Shown here in pieces: positions 1 through 9,023 of a stretch of 64,000 nucleotides of DNA. Position 1 is the first letter of the stretch. The number at the start of each line of letters is the position of its first letter. The stretch lies in assembly GCA_014529385.2 (NCBI GenBank), contig CM043958.1:153785293-153849292 (forward strand). Direction: 5' to 3'. Both the position numbers and the translations under genes were made by a program. The stretch is from Adiantum capillus-veneris (Eukaryota > Streptophyta > Polypodiopsida > Polypodiales > Pteridaceae). A model generated the notes under the pieces. The model was not told the DNA's origin and made no database searches. It was given only the letters and a program-made list of their open reading frames with translations.

Positions 1-299
1 AATTTTTTTTTGCTTGTTAAGATCGCACGAACCCAAGTTTACTTGGGCGTGGCGATTCCTAATCGTGTTTTGTTGAAGAGTGAAAGGAATCCCAAGAAAG
101 AAGGGCTTGTCCAGCCTCCCCTTGTGTCTCTTTTCACTCACTGAGAGCGGACCGTGCACTTAGCGGCCGGCCAATCGACGTGAGGTGGGGAAAAGCAACC
201 TTGGTGTGACCGCAAGGCCGCCAAGAGGTGCGCCCGCAGAAAGGAGTAGAACTCGAGTGAAGAGAAGATCCTTCTCCAGCGCGATTGGCAAGCAAAAGA

Positions 300-462
300 A
301 AACCTCAAGAACCCCAAGAACCCAAGACCCTCAAGACTCCAGAACCTCAAGAACCCAAGACCCGCAAGAACCCAAGTTCCTCGTGAACTTAAGAACCCAA
401 GACCCCCAAGAACCCAAGTTCCTCGTGAACTTAAAAACCCACAAGACCCTACAAGAACCCAC
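300..462 (+). repeat. CAAGAACCC-rich short tandem repeats, copy 1
   Basis: Imperfect repeats built from CAAGAACCC, including two roughly 42-bp units that contain GTTCCTCGTGAACTTAA. The same block occurs in the second internal copy at about 3585-3747. In one frame it would encode a proline/arginine-rich stretch just upstream of the likely gag-like ATG at 472. It could be leader rather than coding. Confidence 0.6.
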
Positions 463-471
463 GACTTCAGA

Positions 472-1326
472 ATGATCATCACTCGAAGCGAAATGGATAC
501 TTCGCTTGAAGGTGATGAGCATGAGAGAGGCGAAGAAGAATTTTCCCCACCAGGAGGTTTTTCCGACCCTTCCCCATCTACGACAAAGATTGCACTAACT
601 CCTATGGAGGAGTTAAAGCAGATGTTTATGGAAAGAATGGCAAAAATGAAACGCAGACACGCATAAGAAAAAGCAGAAAGAGAAGCCGAAAGAAAGGCAA
701 GACAAGAACTACGCGACCGACACATGCAAGAGTGCTTGCGACTCTTGTATCCCGTGCCGACACAGATGCAAGAGATTCAGGAGATGAAGACTCACTCAGT
801 CTCTTCTTCTCCAAAGCATGACACACACGATTTGCATGATTGTGTGAAGCATGATGATGATTTAATTGACAATGATAAGCATGATGATTTGAATGACAAG
901 CATGATGATTTGGATGACAAAGATGAGCATGATAATTTGAATGATATTGCTAAGCATGATGATTTGGATGCCAATGACAAGCATGATGATTTGCATGATC
1001 AAGATGTGATTTCTCACAAGCATGATGAGCTGCATGAAGATGATGTGATTATTCACAAGGATAATGTGTTAGTTGATGCTTTTTCTAGCGAAGCTAACCT
1101 CGTTGTAGATTCGATCAATCACGAAGAATCGATCTTGGCTTTCGAGTCGAGGTCCATAGATCCTCCACAAGACGATTCGATAGATCCCGAAGAAGCAATC
1201 TTGGCTCTCGAGCCTAGGTCCAAGAAACCCTCACAGGAAGTATTATATGTTCGCATGATTGATACGCACGCATTGTTCGAGTGTTTCATTCGTGAAGGTT
1301 TCTTGTATTTTATGTCAGCATCGTGA
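472..1326 (+). pseudogene. Family A gag-like acidic protein, copy 1 (interrupted)
   Basis: One frame runs from ATG 472 to 1326, broken by a TAA at 664-666. Codons 472-663 encode an acidic N-terminus followed by EELKQMFMERM, which resembles the helical start of some Ty3/gypsy Gag proteins. After the stop the frame continues with a charged helix (EKAEREAERKARQ) and then repeated KHDDLND-like heptads to about 1060. The same TAA is present in copy 2, so it predates the duplication. No zinc knuckle and no capsid core are visible. Function is inferred only from position after the primer site. A captured host sequence is an alternative. Confidence 0.5.
846..1062 (+). repeat. KHDDLND heptad-coding tandem repeats, copy 1
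   Basis: A degenerate 21-bp unit, AAGCATGATGATTTGNATGAC, is repeated with spacers and encodes KHDDLND-like heptads rich in Asp and His. Copy 2 (4119-4300) lacks roughly 33-36 bp near the start of this array, so repeat number changed after the internal regions separated. Confidence 0.8.
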
Positions 1327-1984
1327 TGTGATCCCTTTTCCTAGGCATGACATATTGTATGTTGAACACGTTTCTCTCATGGATAAGCACGAATGTATGC
1401 GGATTGTTCATGAAAAGCTGACAAGTTTGTATGTAAGGAAGTCACATTCCATGTCTCTTCCTTGGCATGACACAGTTTCCGAAAGAGCACATGATTGTAT
1501 GAGCACCAAGCATGGGCATTTCCATTGTGATTTGCCACAGTTGATTGATTTCGATCAAACACAAAAGATTTGACCTCATTGTTTGCATGTGTTTGATGAA
1601 CGGTTTGTCATTCCGTCTATATGTTCATCTACATTGCGTACACAGTCTTTAGAGAAGACAAGATTTTTTTCCTTCACTTTACATGGAATGGGTATGTTCA
1701 TGGTTTTGTGTTGGAGATGGTTTCAGGAATTTTCAGCCATGGAGATTCTTGAAGACGAAAGAAGCAGGTTCCTAGACGAAGTTGAAGCAAGGAAGGAGAT
1801 TCAAAATATTTTGTCTCGCTTTCGGCGCGGCCCAAAGAAGCAAGCGTTGCAGACCTTTATGAAGTTCAAGTACCACACGACCCACACATCAGAGTGGGCC
1901 AGCGAAGAGTCCCTTCCAGGATTCCGGATGTCGTTGGCGATCTCCCTCGACGACATACAGTTCGGTACCAATACCTCACTTTGA
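1259..1984 (+). pseudogene. Family A C-terminal frame with chromodomain-like tail, copy 1
   Basis: This frame overlaps the end of the heptad frame in another phase. It is broken by TGA at 1571-1573, where copy 2 has CGA, a C-to-T change. The part from the ATG at 1739 reads EILEDERSR...FMKFKYHTTHTSEWASEESLPGF. That layout matches the chromodomain-like C-terminus of chromovirus integrases (a KFK strand, then a W-x-x-EE-x-LP turn). It closely parallels the family B tail FKNYPxxDAKWMEEEDLAD at 10.4 kb. The interior therefore seems to fuse gag-like and pol-terminal sequence with the polymerase missing. The frame ends just before the polypurine tract. Confidence 0.5.
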
Positions 1985-1995
1985 AAAGGAGGGGA
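1984..1995 (+). other. Polypurine tract of family A
   Basis: AAAAGGAGGGGA lies immediately before the LTR start TGTCACGTGACA at 1996, the position expected for plus-strand priming. The second copy near 5228-5235 is damaged: the tract and the first LTR bases are partly deleted. Confidence 0.8.
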
Positions 1996-3226
1996 TGTCA
2001 CGTGACACATCCCAACCCTATGTGTCCGTGGACAAGCTACACCACAGCATGGTTTAGTCAAAACAATCAAGTCTAGATTAGCAGTGATCTGGCACTTTTG
2101 TGAGTCTTCGTAGACCGTGCATGCCCAGTCACTTAGCATAGATGTATATCCTCCGGTTGCACACAACATGATCATCGGAATTCCCATCAGAATCCAACAG
2201 TATCAGTTAGGGGAATTTTCCACTGCATTTAGCCTAATTTCCTATTTATTGGTTATTTTCACTTATTATTTTTAAGTGAATTTCCAACAAAAGTAGATAG
2301 GGCAATTTTGCTAAGTTGATATATCAGCAAACCCAAGTTAGCACTTTCTGGCAGAAGAGGCAGCAGGAGCTTCCCGCTCAACAGGACACTTCTCAGCAGT
2401 ACCCCCCAGAAGCCTGGCGTTTTGGTTTTGCATCATCACCTACACCATTAGAGCCTAGCGTTTTGGAAATAGACCTCAGCCAGCGTGTCCTCTTGCAGTA
2501 CCGCGGCAACACCAGATCCCCTGCATCTTTCCCCCCTTGCATCATCGCCAAGACCACCAGCAGTAGCGTTTTTGCTCACCAAACATCAGCCCCAACCAGC
2601 GTCTTTACTAACGCTAGGGACTGCTGCAAGTTCAGCGATTTTTCAGCCATGCACTAACGCCAGCAGGTCTGCAAACACTCAACGTTTTGGATCAGCAATC
2701 CCAGCGTTTTTTATCAGCAAATTCAACATTGAAAAACAGAGATTTTCAACCAATGGAACAGTAGCAGATCAGCCCCCAGTTGGTTGCAGAAGTCCCCCTA
2801 AGATTAGCCCAAGAAAACACAGCCAAAACAGTCATTTTCAGCCACCAAGAAGACCATGAAAATCAGCAGATAAAAGATCTCAGATTTCAACCATCAAGTC
2901 GTCGTCGTCGTCATCGGCATAGTCCCATTGCATCAGTCCATTGCATTTGCATTGTACACCTTTGTGCAATAAAAGTAGACCACTCTCGCCGACGAGAGTG
3001 GGGCCTTCGGAGGAGGGTTTTACAACCTGTCGGTGTCGTACCTCTTCTCTCTCCTTCTCTCAATCTCATTCACTTGCACGCACAATATCCACTCACTTTG
3101 TTCGTGACCACAGCACTCTACAAGACGGAAAAAGCTCTCTCTTTCCCTAAGAACTAAAAGAAACCTTGAGCAATAAAGATCACTAATCTTGAGAAAATAC
3201 AACATTCATTCCGTTGCCACCTTACA
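1996..3226 (+). repeat. Family A LTR, full length
   Basis: Starts TGTCACGTGACACATCCC after the polypurine tract and ends ...CCACCTTACA directly before the primer site. It matches the solo LTR at 9029-10227 over its whole length. It contains a TATA-like element (degenerate here, TATATCA near 2320), several AGCGTTTT words, AATAAA at 2968-2973, and a perfect 9-bp hairpin at 2980-3001. Length is 1231 bp, against 1199 for the solo copy. Confidence 0.9.
2968..3001 (+). promoter_or_regulatory. Poly(A) signal and 9-bp hairpin in family A LTR
   Basis: AATAAA (2968-2973) is followed six bases later by CCACTCTCG, a four-base loop CCGA, and CGAGAGTGG, a perfect 9-bp stem. The hairpin is unchanged in the solo LTR (9981-10002), where the signal has become AATCAA. 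In retroelements such a pair would mark the R/U5 region; that role is inferred. Confidence 0.55.
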
Positions 3227-3227
3227 T

Positions 3228-3239
3228 TGGTATCAGAGC
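3228..3239 (+). other. Primer-binding site, initiator tRNA-Met type
   Basis: TGGTATCAGAGC sits one base after the LTR end and is complementary to the 3' end of plant initiator tRNA-Met, the usual primer of many plant copia and gypsy elements. Confidence 0.9.
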
Positions 3240-3748
3240 TTTGGAAGTGTTCTGCATTACTCAAGGAAACAACCACAAGAACCACAATAATTTTTTTTTG
3301 CTTGTTGTGATCGCACGAACCCAAGTTTACTTGGGCGTGGCGATTCCTAATCGTGTTTTGTTGAAGAGTGAAAGGAATCCCAAGAAAGAAGGGCTTGTCC
3401 AGCCTCCCCTTGTGTCTCTTTTCACTCATTGAGAGTGGACCGTGCACTAAGCGGCCGGCCAATCGACGTGAGGTGGAAAAAAGCAACCTTGGTGTGAGCA
3501 CAAGGCCGCCAAGAGGTGCGCCCGCAAAAAGGAGTAGAACTCGAGTGAAGAGAAGATCCTTCTCCAACGCGATTGGCAAGCGAAAGAACCCCAAGAACCC
3601 AAGACCCTCAAGACTCCAGAACCTCAAGAACCCAAGACCCGCAAGAACCCAAGTTCCTCGTGAACTTAAGAACCCAAGACCCCCAAGAATCCAAGTTCCT
3701 CGTGAACTTAAGAACCCACAAGACCCTACAAGAACCCACGACTTCAGA

Positions 3749-4570
3749 ATGATCATCACTCAAAGCGGAATGGAGACTTTGCCTGGAGGTGATGAGCATG
3801 AGAGAGGCGAAGAAGAATTTTCCCCACCAAGAGGTTTTTCCGACCCTTCCCCATATACGACAAAGATTGCACTAACTCCTATGGAGGAGTTAAAGCAGAT
3901 GTTTATGGAAAGAATGGCAGAAATGAAACGCAGACACGCATAAGAAAAAGCAGAAAGAGAAGCCGAAAGAAAGGCAAGACAAGAACTACGCGACCGACAC
4001 ATGCAAGAGTGCTCGCGACTCTTGTATCCCGTGCCGACACAGATGCAAGAGATTCAGGAGACGAAGACTCTCTCAGTCTCTTCTTCTCCAAAGCATGACA
4101 CACACGATTTGCATGATGATAAGCATGATGATTTGAATGACAAGCATGATGATTTGGATGACAAAGATAAGCATGATAATTTGAATGATATTGCTAAGCA
4201 TGATGATTTGGATGTCAATGACAAGCATGATGATTTGCACGATCAAGATGTGATTTCTCACAAGCATGATGAGCTGCATGAAGATGATGTGATTGTTCAC
4301 AAGGATGATGTGTTAGTTGATGCTTTTTCTATCGAAGCTAACCTCGTTGTAGATTCGATCAATCACGAAGAATGGATCTTGGCTTTCGAGTCGAGGTCCA
4401 TAGATCCTCCACAAGACGATTCGATAGATCCCGAAGAAGCAATCTTGGCTCTCGAGCCTAGGTCCAAGAAACCCTCACAGGAAGTATTATATGTTCGCAT
4501 GATTGATACGCACGCATTGTTCGAGTGTTTCATTCGTGAAGGTTTCTTGTATTTTATGTCAGCATCGTGA
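3749..4570 (+). pseudogene. Family A gag-like acidic protein, copy 2 (interrupted)
   Basis: Same organisation as copy 1. ATG 3749 (MIITQSGMETLPGG) is followed by EELKQMFMERMAEMKRRHA, a TAA at 3941-3943, then the same frame to 4570 through a charged helix, KHDDLND heptads (4119-4300) and an acidic tail. A longer open frame begins upstream at 3368 and would add an Arg/Pro-rich segment, but ATG 3749 gives the more gag-like start. Both copies share the stop, so either the active parent tolerated it or the whole lineage is dead. No enzymatic motif is visible. Confidence 0.5.
4119..4300 (+). repeat. KHDDLND heptad-coding tandem repeats, copy 2
   Basis: Same 21-bp coding repeats as 846-1062, but shorter by about one and a half units near the 5' end. 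Confidence 0.8.
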
Positions 4571-5204
4571 TGTGATCCCTTTTCCTAGGCATGACATATT
4601 GTATGTTGAACACGTTTCTCTCATGGATGAGCACGAATGTATGCGGATTGTTCATGAAAAGCTGACAAGTTTGTATGTAAGGAAGTCACATTCCATGTCT
4701 CTTCCTTGGCATGACACAGTTTCCGAAAGAGCACATGATTGTATGAGCACCAAGCATAGGCATTTCCATTGTGATTTGCCACAATTGATTGACTTCGATC
4801 GAACACAAAAGATTCGACCTCATTGTTTGCATGTGTTTGATGAACGGTTTGTCATTCCGTCTATATGTTCATCTACATTGCGTACACAGTCTTTAGAGAA
4901 GACAAGATTTTTTTCCTTCACTTTACATGGAATGGGTTTGTTCATGGTTTTGTGTTGGAGATGGTTTCAGGAATTTTCAGCCATGGAGATTCTTGAAGAC
5001 GAAAGAAGCAGGTCCCTAGACGAAGTTGAAGCAAGGAAGGAGATTCAAAAGATTTTGTCTCGCTTTCGGGGCGGCCCAAAGAAGCAAGCGTTGCAGACCT
5101 TTATGAAGTTCAAGTACCGCACGACCCACACATCAGAGTGGGCCGGCGAAGAGACCCTTCCAGGATTCCGGATGCTGTTGGCGATCTCCCTCGACGCCAT
5201 ATAG
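4503..5204 (+). pseudogene. Family A C-terminal frame with chromodomain-like tail, copy 2
   Basis: An unbroken 233-codon frame overlapping the end of the heptad frame in a different phase. Its first half keeps the His/Asp theme of the repeats (PRHDILYVEH, PWHDTVSERAHD). Its last 75 codons, from EILEDERSRSLDEVEARKEI, resemble the chromodomain-like end of gypsy integrases, with FMKFKYRTT and EWAGEETLPGF. The phase change relative to the preceding frame is in both copies. It could reflect an ancestral frameshift or a fusion point where pol was deleted. Confidence 0.45.
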
Positions 5205-5235
5205 TTCGGTACCAGTACCTCACTTTGAAAAGGAG

Positions 5236-5888
5236 ACGTGACATCCCAACCCTATGTGTCCGTGGACAAGCTACACCACAGCAGGGTTTAGTCAATCCAG
5301 TCAAGTCTAGATTAGCAGTGATCTGGCACTTTTGTGAGTCTATTCGTAGACCATGCATACCCAATCACTTAGCATAGATGCATATCCTCCTGTTGCACAC
5401 AACATGATCATCGAAATTCCCATTAGAATCCATTAGCATCAGTTAGGGGAATTTTCCAGTGCATTTAGCCTAATTTCCTATTTATTGGTTATTTTCACTT
5501 ATTATTTTTAAGTGACTTTCCAACAAAAGTAGGTAGGGCAATTTTGCTAAGTTAATATATAAGCAAACCCAAGTTAGCACTTTCTGGCAGAAGAGGCAGC
5601 AGGAGCTTCCCGCTCAACAGGTCACTTCTCAGCAGTTCCCCCCCAGAAGCCTGGCGTTTTGGCTTTGCATCATCACCTACACCATCAGAGCCTAGCGTTT
5701 TGGAAATAGACCTCAGCCGGCGTGTCCTCTTGCAATACCACGGCAACACCAGATCCCCCGCATCTTTCCCCCCTTGCATCATCGCCAAGACCACCAGCAG
5801 TAGCGTTTCTGCTCACCAGACATCAGCCCCAACCAGCGTTTTTACTAACACTAGGGACTGCTGCAAGTTCAGCGATTTTTCAGCCATA
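5236..5888 (+). repeat. Family A LTR, truncated
   Basis: Matches roughly 2001-2652 of the full LTR, including TATATAA at 5556-5562. Its first bases are lost with the polypurine tract, and it stops at CAGCCATAC, where family B gag sequence begins in opposite orientation. The junction is a truncation, not an LTR end. Confidence 0.85.
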
Positions 5889-6400
5889 CACTGTAGAACT
5901 ATCAACCACTGGGCCAGATTTAGACTTCTTTGCCTTTTTCTTGCCCTTTTTGAAGATTTGCTTTTTGCTCCACTTTTTCCCTTTTATGTCTTCTTCGCTC
6001 GAGTCAGAAGAGCTAGAAGAATTGTCAGAAGAAGAAGAAGAAGAACTCGGTACTCCTTCAAATCGCACGAGCTTCTTTGCTTTCTTGCCGAGGCAAATGT
6101 AGACTCACGACCCAAATAACCCGGGAAGTTAGTGCCTTTCTTCTGCTTTTTGTCGTGCTTTTTGGCTTTGTTTTGCGTGTCAAAAAGCTGAGAAATTTGT
6201 GTATCAACCACCTCTTCTAAATCTTGCTTTGTAAACATCCTTGGAGTAGGAGGTTTCTTGAGTGCGGGTTTGAGGGGTGGTTATGTGGTTTGCCACCACT
6301 ATGAATGCACCTCGTCGAAGGAGGTCTGGGTCATAAATTTTGCAAATTTCGGGTCCTTCGCAAAATTTAGCATCATCTTTGTTGCATCGTCGATCAACCA
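5889..6400 (-). pseudogene. Family B gag N-terminal fragment
   Basis: The minus strand encodes DLEEVVDTQISQLFD, then KKHDKKQKKGTNFPGYLGR, then a polyserine/acidic tract and a Lys-rich stretch. This matches the gag of the complete family B element at 14.2-15.1 kb segment for segment. A frameshift separates the GYLGR part from the serine tract. Where the complete element has the premature TAG (14327-14329), this copy has CAG, which identifies the ancestral residue as Gln. The fragment ends at 5889. Confidence 0.75.
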
Positions 6401-6560
6401 TCACCTGAGTAGGCCGGGACGGGCCGTACTCCTGGCATGAATCTTCTTTGTGCTCTCTTCCCGCATCTCCGGATGCAGAGGAAGTCGACTGATCTCTATC
6501 TCAATCCATAAGTGCCACGTAAAAAGGATCAGATTTCTCGGTAGAGGAGAAATCGGCCAT

Positions 6561-6572
6561 GCTCTGATACCA
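6561..6572 (-). other. Primer-binding site, initiator tRNA-Met type
   Basis: The minus strand reads TGGTATCAGAGC one base inside the LTR boundary at 6574, as in the complete family B element. Confidence 0.85.
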
Positions 6573-6573
6573 C

Positions 6574-7183
6574 TGTAACAGACTTGGACACTCCAAGTCA
6601 AGATTCTACCGCGACAAGACAGGAATTTACTTCAAAACAGTTCACAATTCATAATTGATTTGACACGGCCCGACGGAGTTCCGTGCCTAGAGATATTGCC
6701 CCCAAAGACTGGCGCCCCTTTCGGTATTTCTTTTTGTATTAATCTGTTGCACAAAGTACACGGAGTGGTTGGGTCTCACTCTCAGACTCTGCGTCCAGAT
6801 GCTCTGAGAAGTGGGAACCCAAGCCACTATTATAAAGGTTTACAAGGGATGCTACAAGCAGAGCCCCAAATGCTGTAAATCAAAAGCGATTCAAAATAAA
6901 GCGACTTGTTCTCAAAAGCTGCCCCATAATTTGCGTAAATTTTCAGCCTTGCATTGCGTAGCCAAACAGCAAGTCAAAAAGCTGCCACTGCTGCTTTTTC
7001 CGTATGCTACCTGACACGTGGCTGTCCGTACAGCCTTCCGCAGATTGCACCGCATTTTCCAATGGTTCCTGACCGTGTACGACAGTGCCACGTCATCATT
7101 TCAGTCTGTTTTCCCCGGAATTGTCCATGCCAAAGGAGGAAGGTGTGTGTGTACACGGTCTGCCACATCACTGAGTTGTGACA
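6574..7183 (-). repeat. Family B 5' LTR (610 bp)
   Basis: On the plus strand it runs from TGTAACAGACTTGG to ...GAGTTGTGACA, the reverse complement of the family B LTR ends (TGTCAC...CTGTTACA). It shares the long internal segment near TTTTGGGGCTCTGCTT with the LTRs at 13626 and 19594, but is clearly more diverged. Confidence 0.8.
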
Positions 7184-7591
7184 TAACTTGTAATTGGCAT
7201 ATCATCATCCAGCATCAAAGAAAGCATAATCATGAATGCTTTGAAACTGAGTACAATAGGCTCCTTATATAGGAGACGAAGAGACACAAATGAAAAGACA
7301 CGTCTCATGGCGAAGAGACGCGACGTTAGACGTAAAGACACATCCTTTCGACGAAGAGCTGCGACCATTCGACGAAGAGTCGCAACCGTAGAGCGAAGGG
7401 GTGTGACCAGTCATCGAAGGAGTGTGGCTTTTGGCGAAGGAGTGTGACCAGTCGTCGAAGGAGTGTGGCTTTTGGCGAAGAGGCACGTCTCTTGAGCGAA
7501 GGGTCGTGACCATCCAAGCATAGGGGTTCTCCTTGGCTTGGCACTTTGCATATGTGCAACTAGGAGTTGATGTAATACTGTAACATAGTCA
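7184..7591. repeat. Unassigned spacer with CGAAG-rich degenerate repeats
   Basis: From 7273 to 7512 short degenerate repeats of roughly 20 bp recur, most clearly GAAGGAGTGTGACCAGTC and GAAGGAGTGTGGCTTTTGG, which alternate twice. Flanks on both sides are family B fragments in opposite orientations. No gene is recognised; translations of this stretch are arginine- or serine-rich and look like repeat artefacts. Confidence 0.6.
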
Positions 7592-8578
7592 CAACGTGAC
7601 ACTCAAGCACGGCATAAGAAGGCAACAGACAAGCATCGACGTGACTTGCAGTTGAAGGAGGATGACTGGGTGCTTCTACGGTTTGAAAAGGCACGCCTAC
7701 AGAAACGAAAGGGTAAGGAGCAACTTTTTCCAAAGTTGAGTATGCGGTATTATGGCCCTTTCCACATTCAGGAAAAGATAAATGATGTATCCTTCAGACT
7801 GAAGTTACCAAATACTTGGAAGATTCACAATGCATTTCATGTGAGTCTGTTGAGAACTTTCAAAGGTGAGGTACCAGTGGACAGGGAGCCAGAGGAGCAA
7901 TTTGAGGTGGAAGAGACAGAGGAGATTCTCATTCCAAGACAAATACTGGCTCACAAGTAAAGGAAAGTGAAAGGTAAGCTGATACGCTGGTATTGAGTCA
8001 AGTTTAAGAACTATCCGGTATTGGATGCAAAATGGATGGAGGAGAAGGACCTAGCAGATTTTAGAGCTTTACCTTGAGGCTTTTGGTCTAGCTTCCACTA
8101 TTCCAAGAGTTGCCAATGATCAGCGGCTTAAATCTGGTGCGGTGCGGACTATACAAGAGGGGAGTTACTCCGCTTCTTTTTTACCTAGATGGATTAAAGT
8201 CACTGACATTTATCTCCTGAGATTTTAGGGGTACTGATGGGCTGACAGTATTCTATTCTATAACTTTATAAAAAGAAGTACTTTGAAATGGGAATTCCTT
8301 AAATGAATTGTGCTCTCATGTGTGTCATGTTTGAGTGCATGTTTGAAAGACAAAATGACTGCAGCATTTCGGTCTTGTTCACCTGAGGGGTGATGTGGAT
8401 ATGATAGTAACAACATTTAGTCAATCTAAACATCCGCTAGAGATTGGTGAGATTTGGATATGATTGCTAAATACGTTATGATGATCATTATTCTCATCTA
8501 AGATCTCGGCACGGATAGTGATGTGAATGTCATGTGAATGTTCAGTGATTGTCATCTTCGTGCAAGTACTGGATATGT
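7592..8578 (+). mobile_element. Family B 3' fragment (integrase C-terminus to 3' end)
   Basis: Plus-strand remnant whose start matches the complete element from about 18500, and which continues through the chromodomain-like tail into the noncoding 3' region (the ACAAGAGGGGAGTTACTCCGC block, matching 19050-19080). It meets the minus-strand element at about 8579, tail to tail. Confidence 0.85.
7610..8077 (+). pseudogene. Family B integrase C-terminal domain and chromodomain-like tail
   Basis: Encodes LKEDDWVLLRFEKARLQKRK, then the conserved MRYYGPFHIQEKINDVSFRL and IHNAFHVSLLR. This is the GPY/F-type C-terminal domain of Ty3/gypsy integrases, which follows the catalytic core and contacts DNA. 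After a stop at 7958-7960 the same region continues as a chromodomain-like tail (VKFKNYPVLDAKWMEEKDLAD). It is less frameshifted here than in the complete element, but lacks everything upstream and is not functional. Confidence 0.85.
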
Positions 8579-8900
8579 GTTGGCCATGCCACGTCATCAC
8601 TTTGTGACATACCCCCCTCTTGAAAGAATTGTAATCCCCCTCGATTACGCCTACAAAACTGACACAAGCCAGAAACTAGTTCAGTAGACATTGAGTCTAA
8701 GTACTGACACACTAGACAACACATATCCAGCACTTGCACAAAGACAACAGTCACACTGAACATTCAAATCACATTCACATCACTATCCCCGTCGAGATCT
8801 TCGATAGGAATCATGATTTATTGTAACGTATTTAGCAATCAAAATCTCTCGCGGATGTCTTGATTGACTAAATCTTGTTACTATCATGTCCACCTAATCT
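8390..8900. repeat. Tail-to-tail inverted repeat of family B 3' regions
   Basis: 8390-8578 and about 8703-8900 are imperfect reverse complements. For example, GATAGTGATGTGAATGTCAT in the left arm answers CATTCACATCACTATCC in the right arm. They are the 3' noncoding regions of two convergently placed family B fragments, separated by a 31-bp LTR remnant and the polypurine tract. A read-through transcript could fold into a long imperfect hairpin. Confidence 0.75.
8579..8623 (-). repeat. 3' LTR stub plus polypurine tract
   Basis: 8610-8623 is the reverse complement of AAGAGGGGGGTA, the same polypurine tract found at 19581-19593. 8579-8609 is the first 31 bp of a family B LTR, ending CACTTTGTGACA on the plus strand. 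The rest of the LTR is missing at the junction with the plus-strand fragment. Confidence 0.8.
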
Positions 8901-9023
8901 CTCAGGAGAATAAGACCAAAAATGTTGCAGTCATTTCATCTTTCAAACATGCATTCAAACATTACACACATGAGAGAGCACATATAACAGATTCATTTCA
9001 CGATTTCCATTTTAGAGTACTTC

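Larger units (their letters stand above)
1..5888 (+). mobile_element. Family A non-autonomous LTR retrotransposon, tandem array
   Basis: The first 1995 bases are repeated at high identity at 3289-5235 (offset 3288), and a 1.23-kb LTR lies between them. A second, truncated LTR follows at about 5236-5888. The order is internal, LTR, internal, partial LTR, so two internal regions share one LTR. The interior is only about 2 kb and has no reverse transcriptase, RNase H or integrase. It has an initiator-Met primer site, a polypurine tract, a gag-like frame and a chromodomain-like tail, which suggests a deletion derivative of a Ty3/gypsy element moved in trans. The tandem form is best explained by unequal recombination between LTRs. 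The left end of the array lies outside the window. Confidence 0.85.
5889..7183 (-). mobile_element. Family B Ty3/gypsy 5' fragment (LTR plus gag start)
   Basis: Minus-strand remnant comprising a 5' LTR (6574-7183), primer site (6561-6572) and the first part of gag. It is cut at 5889, where it abuts the truncated family A LTR. Everything downstream of the gag serine-rich region is missing. Confidence 0.85.
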
